A stretch of 64,000 bases of DNA from CAWCPR01 sp963797475 (lineage in GTDB: Bacteria > Chloroflexota > Anaerolineae > Anaerolineales > UBA4823), in NCBI GenBank assembly GCA_963797475.1, contig CAWCPR010000001.1, positions 496,001 through 560,000 of the forward strand, read 5' to 3'. This document shows positions 60,468 through 64,000 of the stretch, piece by piece. The notes beneath the pieces are model-generated. The model was not told the DNA's origin. It was given only the letters and a program-made list of their open reading frames with translations, and did no database searches. Both the position numbers and the translations under genes were made by a program. How positions within the stretch are numbered: position 1 is the first letter of the stretch; the number at the start of each line of letters is the position of its first letter.

Positions 60468-61901
60468 TTATTTATCGATTACCGGTAGATACAAGAAGTC
60501 CGTATACAGCGGCGCTGCCGCAGCCTGGCCCCAGGATGGATCGCGGGCATTCTGGATGAAGAGCCCCGCGCCGGAGCCGTCCCTGTCCATCAACCACAGG
60601 TCTGGGACCGCATCCGGATTGGTGGTCGGGTTCGGGTCTACGTCGAAGTGCTCGAAGACCACCTGGCTCCCGTCTGGCGAGATGCTCAGGTTGCCGGTGT
60701 AATCCTGGGTAAAGTTCGTCAGGGCGTTGGATTGCTGCGAGCTGAAATCGTATTCGTAGATATTGCTGCACAGGCAGCTTCCGTCGTTGATCGAGTACAG
60801 GAAGCCCGAGCCATCCGGCAGATATTTCACACCGTAGACCAGGCTGCCATAACCTGTGTCGAACAGCATGCTGGGCGACGAGGCGCCTTCCGAGGCCTGC
60901 ATGAAAGCCCCATCCGGGAAGTTGCCGAGATAGTCCCAATACAGGATTTGGTCGTTCAAGGCCGTCGTAGGTCCCCGGTCCAGGGGGCACATTGATGCCG
61001 AGAACTGCACCACCGGGTCTCCCCATTCCGACCCGGCGACCGGGTTGACCGCCATCGCGTTCGTTACGCAGCCCTGGCCCAGGTTGTAGTCGATCTCGGC
61101 GCTGTCGCCGCGCCAGGTCGGGTTGAAAGCGCCAAAATTTTCGTACCCGCCGCTGCTAATCGAGATGCTGGCTCCGTTGGTCGTTCCGGGCTGGAACGTC
61201 GGCGTATCCGGCTGCCCGAACCAGCGCACCAATCCGTCGATAGCCACCGGGAACTGGGCTTTACCGGGGAAGATGGCCACGTTTTGGAAGGTGACCGTCT
61301 GGCTGGTGCCCGCCGGCACGGTCGCCGACTGGGGAGATTGGGCGCCTTCCACGTAGATGATGAACACGCTGTCGGATAAATTCACGTTGGTGACCTGTAC
61401 GTCGACGTCTCCCACCTGAAAGCTCCCCAGATTGCTGTTGAGGGGCGTATCGGTGAGCTTGCGCAAGCCGCTTTTGTCCGGCTGGATGGCGAATACATCG
61501 CTTTGCAAGAGCGAGGTCGCCTGTTCCATATCGCTGATAAAAGCGACTTCCGCGCCGTCGGGACGCCAGGCCGGGTAGCGCAAGCCCGATTGGACTCCGT
61601 CCACCACAGGCGCAGCCCACAAGATGTGGTCGTTTTTGCCGTCCGCCTGGACCAGGTGTAGCTCAGTATTGTCTTGATTGACGTAAGCGATCGTACCTGG
61701 GGCCGCGGTTGGGCTCGCCGCCGTTTTTGCGGGGGCTGCCAGTACGGGAGCAGTCGCTCCCAAGGCGAACAGGACCGCCGCGGCGAGCAGTCTGCCCACG
61801 ATCCCCCTGAAACTCACTGGTTTTTTATAGTTTCGACTTTTTTGGAATAACCTTCTACTTTGTGATCTTTCGCCACCCCCTTTCAAGAGCCAAAATGACA
61901 T
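60468..61901 (-). CDS. secreted PD40/TolB-like beta-propeller protein
   Basis: The 477-residue protein has a long basic N terminus, then a signal or anchor helix (about 35-57, GRLLAAAVLFALGATAPVLA). Propeller-type PD40 units occur before and after an insertion: PAWRPDGAEVAFIS, LYGVKYLPDGSGFLYS and LSISPDGSQVVFEH. The insertion (about 160-230, VNLSDSVFIIYVEGAQSPQS) resembles a DUF4397-type immunoglobulin-like fold. It is likely an extracellular or periplasmic binding protein of unknown target. AGGAGG 7 bases upstream fixes the ATG at 61901. The cyclase gene lies upstream on the same strand but a terminator separates them. Confidence 0.72.
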   Translation of the reverse strand: MSFWLLKGGGERSQSRRLFQKSRNYKKPVSFRGIVGRLLAAAVLFALGATAPVLAAPAKTAASPTAAPGTIAYVNQDNTELHLVQADGKNDHILWAAPVVDGVQSGLRYPAWRPDGAEVAFISDMEQATSLLQSDVFAIQPDKSGLRKLTDTPLNSNLGSFQVGDVDVQVTNVNLSDSVFIIYVEGAQSPQSATVPAGTSQTVTFQNVAIFPGKAQFPVAIDGLVRWFGQPDTPTFQPGTTNGASISISSGGYENFGAFNPTWRGDSAEIDYNLGQGCVTNAMAVNPVAGSEWGDPVVQFSASMCPLDRGPTTALNDQILYWDYLGNFPDGAFMQASEGASSPSMLFDTGYGSLVYGVKYLPDGSGFLYSINDGSCLCSNIYEYDFSSQQSNALTNFTQDYTGNLSISPDGSQVVFEHFDVDPNPTTNPDAVPDLWLMDRDGSGAGLFIQNARDPSWGQAAAAPLYTDFLYLPVIDK

Positions 61902-61978
61902 GATCGATCCTCCTGTTTCGTTGAAATATTAATTGGATAATACCACTCCAAATTCTGGATTAAGCTAAACAAATCATT

Positions 61979-61995
61979 AAAAAACCTGTCAGGTT
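61979..61995 (-). terminator. intrinsic terminator downstream of the cyclase gene
   Basis: On the - strand AACCT-GAC-AGGTT (61995-61983) is followed by a T run (61984-61979), about 60 bases after the cyclase stop. The stem is only five pairs. The remaining 150-base gap (61902-62055) is AT-rich and probably holds the promoter of the PD40 gene, though none is well formed. Confidence 0.5.
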
Positions 61996-62055
61996 CACTC
62001 TTGACATCTGGCAATCGCAGGACAACCATCAAATCCTCCGAAAGTAGAGAGCCGG

Positions 62056-63543
62056 TCAGAATTCACCCGCCAGCAATTCGCGCAAGACTTCGTGAGCCTG
62101 AATCTCGCGGGTGCGGCCTTTAACCGGGATCCCGCCGATGCGTTGGGTTGGGAAGCGCCCTACCACCGCCGCGGCCGTCGCCGGGCCGATGAAAAGACGG
62201 TTAGGCCGGGCCTTGTTCTGCAGCCCGGCGGCGACATTGACCGTATCGCCCAGCACGGTGAACTCCACCCGCTGCTTGGTGCGCACATACCCAGCCACGA
62301 CATTCCCGGTGTTGATGCCGACCCCGATATGGATCGGCTCCGCTTCATCTTTATACATTTCCTCGACGCGAGAGATCATCTTCAATCCGGATTTCACCGC
62401 CCGGCCTTCCGGGTCGGGGTTTGGCTCGCTCATTCCGAAAACAGCCATGACGCCGTCGCCGAGGTACTTGTCCACCAGGCCATCGTATTCGAAGATAATA
62501 TCCGTCATATTCTGGTAATAATGGTTGAGGATCTCGCCGAAACGCCGGGCCCCCAGGCGCTCCGCCAGGCCGGTTGAATCGGCGATGTCCGCGAAAAGGA
62601 CAGTGATCGTGCGCTCTGCCAGATCGTAAAGGCGTCCGGTATGCAGGTAATCCTGCATGATGTACTCAGCTTCGGCGGGCGACACAAAGCGCTCGAGCAA
62701 CTGGCGAATTCGTTGTTCTTCATGCACGCGCTCCAGCAAGCGCATGCGCTGGATCGTCAACGCCGCCTGGTGGCTGATCGCTACGGCGAGCTGCAAATCA
62801 CGCTGGTCGAACGGCCGTCCGCTGGGATCCGTTTTGAACAGATAGATCAACCCGACCACGTCGTCACCGGAGATGATCGGAACGCACAAGGTTGAGCGTA
62901 TACGCAATAAGGAGGCGCTGATGCCGAGCTGGCCCTGGTAAAGCGACATATCCGGGACGATGACGGTGGCGCGTTCCTCAACCGCAGTTTTCGCGAATGT
63001 GGTCGGAAAACCAAGCTCGCTCAGGCGATCGAACTGGTTGTCCAGGATGACTCCGCAACGGTCGGCCCCCATCGTTCGCTGCATCATGTCCGAGACTTCC
63101 CGCAAGGCTGTATCCAAATCTAAGATTGTGTTTAACTTGCGAGAAACTTCATACATTAAGACCGCGTGCTGGTCTACGGACTCGAGCAGGAAATCTCTTG
63201 TCAGCGAGCGGGTCCCCATCTCGTGGGTGCCTTTCTGCTTTTGCTCCTGCAAGTTCGTCACGCTCATCACCGACATCCCAATGCGGATGACGTCATTATG
63301 CTTCAAACGGTTGGGCTGCTCGAGAAGCTCGCGGTTGACAAATGTGCCGTTGGTGCTCTCCAAATCCCGGATGGTGACCCGGTCTTCCTTGGGCTCGTAA
63401 TCGATCTCGGCATGGTAGCGCGAGGCCGAGATCTCGGAAACGACGATATCGTTTTCCTTCCCGCGGCCAATGGTGTTCTTCCCGGCCTTTAAGTTATATT
63501 CGCGTGGCTTTCCGTCAGGAGACCGTAAGGTGAGAATCCACAT
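62056..63543 (-). CDS. FHA-GAF-class III adenylate cyclase, predicted catalytic Arg replaced by Gly
   Basis: The 495-residue soluble protein joins three domains. Residues 1-95 are an FHA phosphothreonine-binding domain (TIGRGKENDIVV, SRYHAEI, STNGTFVN). Residues of about 130-290 are a GAF sensor (RSTLCVPIISGDDVVGLIYL). Residues of about 310-490 are a class III nucleotide cyclase: TVLFADIADST gives the first metal Asp, DKYLGDGVMAVFG the second Asp and substrate Lys, and LGDTVNVAAGLQ the Asp for adenine and the transition-state Asn. The next position, normally Arg (VNxAxRL), is Gly here. The protein should make cAMP in response to a phosphoprotein or ligand, but activity may be reduced. Confidence 0.9.
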   Translation of the reverse strand: MWILTLRSPDGKPREYNLKAGKNTIGRGKENDIVVSEISASRYHAEIDYEPKEDRVTIRDLESTNGTFVNRELLEQPNRLKHNDVIRIGMSVMSVTNLQEQKQKGTHEMGTRSLTRDFLLESVDQHAVLMYEVSRKLNTILDLDTALREVSDMMQRTMGADRCGVILDNQFDRLSELGFPTTFAKTAVEERATVIVPDMSLYQGQLGISASLLRIRSTLCVPIISGDDVVGLIYLFKTDPSGRPFDQRDLQLAVAISHQAALTIQRMRLLERVHEEQRIRQLLERFVSPAEAEYIMQDYLHTGRLYDLAERTITVLFADIADSTGLAERLGARRFGEILNHYYQNMTDIIFEYDGLVDKYLGDGVMAVFGMSEPNPDPEGRAVKSGLKMISRVEEMYKDEAEPIHIGVGINTGNVVAGYVRTKQRVEFTVLGDTVNVAAGLQNKARPNRLFIGPATAAAVVGRFPTQRIGGIPVKGRTREIQAHEVLRELLAGEF

Positions 63544-63667
63544 TTGCTTTCAATCCCTGTTTCGTAAAGAGAAACAAAGAACAGCCCCATTATTCGATTA
63601 TCAATGCAGGCAAAGACCCACATCCATGATTCGGGTTATCCCCCTCATGGAGGGGCAAATCAGCCGA

Positions 63668-63699
63668 AACGCTTGCCCGGAGCAGCGGGTAAGTGCGTT
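63668..63699. repeat. 12-pair stem-loop in the cyclase upstream region
   Basis: AACGC plus TTGCCCG (63668-63679), loop GAGCAG, then CGGGTAA (63686-63692, one G-T pair), a 2-base bulge GT and GCGTT (63695-63699). No U tract follows on either strand. It may be an operator, a REP-like unit or a leader hairpin of the cyclase transcript. Confidence 0.5.
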
Positions 63700-63900
63700 A
63701 TACGACAAAGTAGACTTTGAGAATTCTTCGCTGATCACCAATTTATTTTATCACGCTGTATTCCAGTCTAAAGGAAAAGTGTCTCCAGGTCAAGTTAAGA
63801 AGCGGGCAAAAAGCTTAATTGCAGGCGAGCTTAATCCCTTTAGGAGGCCTTACAAAAGTGTAAACTCATCTTGCTCAAAACCAGATCGTTGCAATTTATG

Positions 63901-63929
63901 TGAACAATTTTTTGTTGGAATGGTAAAAT
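63901..63929 (+). promoter_or_regulatory. possible promoter of the gene at 63951
   Basis: TGAACA (63901-63906), 17 bases, TAAAAT (63924-63929); four of six bases match at -35 and five of six at -10. The start would lie near 63936, which overlaps the ribosome binding site, so the assignment is tentative. Confidence 0.3.
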
Positions 63930-63950
63930 AGCGCAGGAGGTCAAAGACTT

Positions 63951-64000
63951 ATGAAAAATAAAACCCGCTGCCTTCTCCTGGCAACAACATGGGTCCTTGC
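63951..64000 (+). CDS. partial gene, N terminus of a secreted or membrane protein
   Basis: AGGAGG (63935-63940) precedes an ATG at 63951. The 16 codons in view read MKNKTRCLLLATTWVL, a basic start followed by a hydrophobic stretch, as in a signal peptide. Transcription is away from the cyclase gene. Nothing more can be said about the product. Confidence 0.7.
   Translation, partial: MKNKTRCLLLATTWVL

Larger units (their letters stand above)
63544..63950. other. 407-base non-coding region between divergent genes
   Basis: No supported gene lies here. It should contain the promoter of the cyclase gene (- strand) and of the partial gene at 63951 (+ strand). A strong stem-loop is at 63668-63699, and the segment 63720-63930 is clearly more AT-rich than the surrounding sequence. 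I see no riboswitch that I can name. Confidence 0.4.

Noticed and set aside
63470..63931. 153-codon open frame on the + strand before the last partial gene
   Set aside because: It begins antisense to the FHA domain and continues through AT-rich non-coding sequence; composition is not protein-like and no ribosome binding site is present.
1..64000. tRNA, rRNA, CRISPR array, prophage or insertion sequence
   Set aside because: I looked for T-loop motifs, regular short direct repeats with spacers, and transposase or integrase proteins and found none I could support; by-eye searching may miss a tRNA.

Overview
The window is a GC-rich (roughly 58-60 % by eye), gene-dense bacterial chromosome segment with about 47 protein genes and no rRNA, tRNA, CRISPR array, phage or insertion sequence that I can see. 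Lipoproteins with Pro/Thr/Ala linkers, a DUF3160 protein, a helicase of the MrfA type with an HNH insertion, a MoxR/DUF58/von Willebrand operon and several start codons sitting directly behind a -10 box all suggest a Chloroflexota bacterium, most likely of class Anaerolineae. This placement is inference from gene content; no marker gene is present.

Layout. (1) 158-7019, + strand: SufE-like protein, ROK sugar kinase, the DNA-repair pair MrfA (helicase with an extra HNH domain) and MrfB (DEDDh exonuclease), and an MFS exporter. (2) 7020-16518, + strand: a 540-base non-coding stretch with a near-consensus promoter and a structured leader, then a complete peptide ABC importer (binding lipoprotein, two permeases, two ATPases) followed by an S9 peptidase and a creatininase-family amidohydrolase: uptake and degradation of peptides. 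A C45-type acyltransferase/amidase faces it on the - strand. (3) 16531-33189: an extracellular glycan locus. On the - strand are a WecA-like transferase fused to a nucleotide-sugar-binding domain and a large O-antigen-ligase/TPR protein; on the + strand are an acetyltransferase, a Wzx flippase, a sulfotransferase, a FemAB-like transferase, a polysaccharide-deacetylase-like protein and four glycosyltransferases, two of them a tandem duplication. (4) 33271-43578: mostly - strand housekeeping and surface genes (FmdB-like zinc ribbon, CapA-like phosphoesterase, DUF3160 lipoprotein, Tex, nitroreductase, DUF309 protein). (5) 43719-60395, + strand: an eleven-gene operon-like run of a membrane-anchored protein, ABC-2 ATPase and permease, coiled-coil membrane protein, MoxR AAA+ ATPase, DUF58, BatA-like von Willebrand protein, membrane-tailed epimerase, a 985-residue double-von-Willebrand membrane protein, a membrane protein and a GNAT. 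I read this as an envelope machine in which MoxR remodels von Willebrand partners; it is the best candidate here for an incompletely described system. (6) 60468-64000: a PD40-type secreted protein, an FHA-GAF-adenylate cyclase whose catalytic Arg position is Gly, and the first codons of a further secreted protein.

Four genes (at 29592, 43719, 46242, 51944) carry single-base frameshifts. Three are explained by one base lost from a short homopolymer, and all four proteins look otherwise intact, so sequencing or assembly error is more likely than decay. Five intergenic palindromes of different sequence were found; some probably act as terminators, others may be REP-like.
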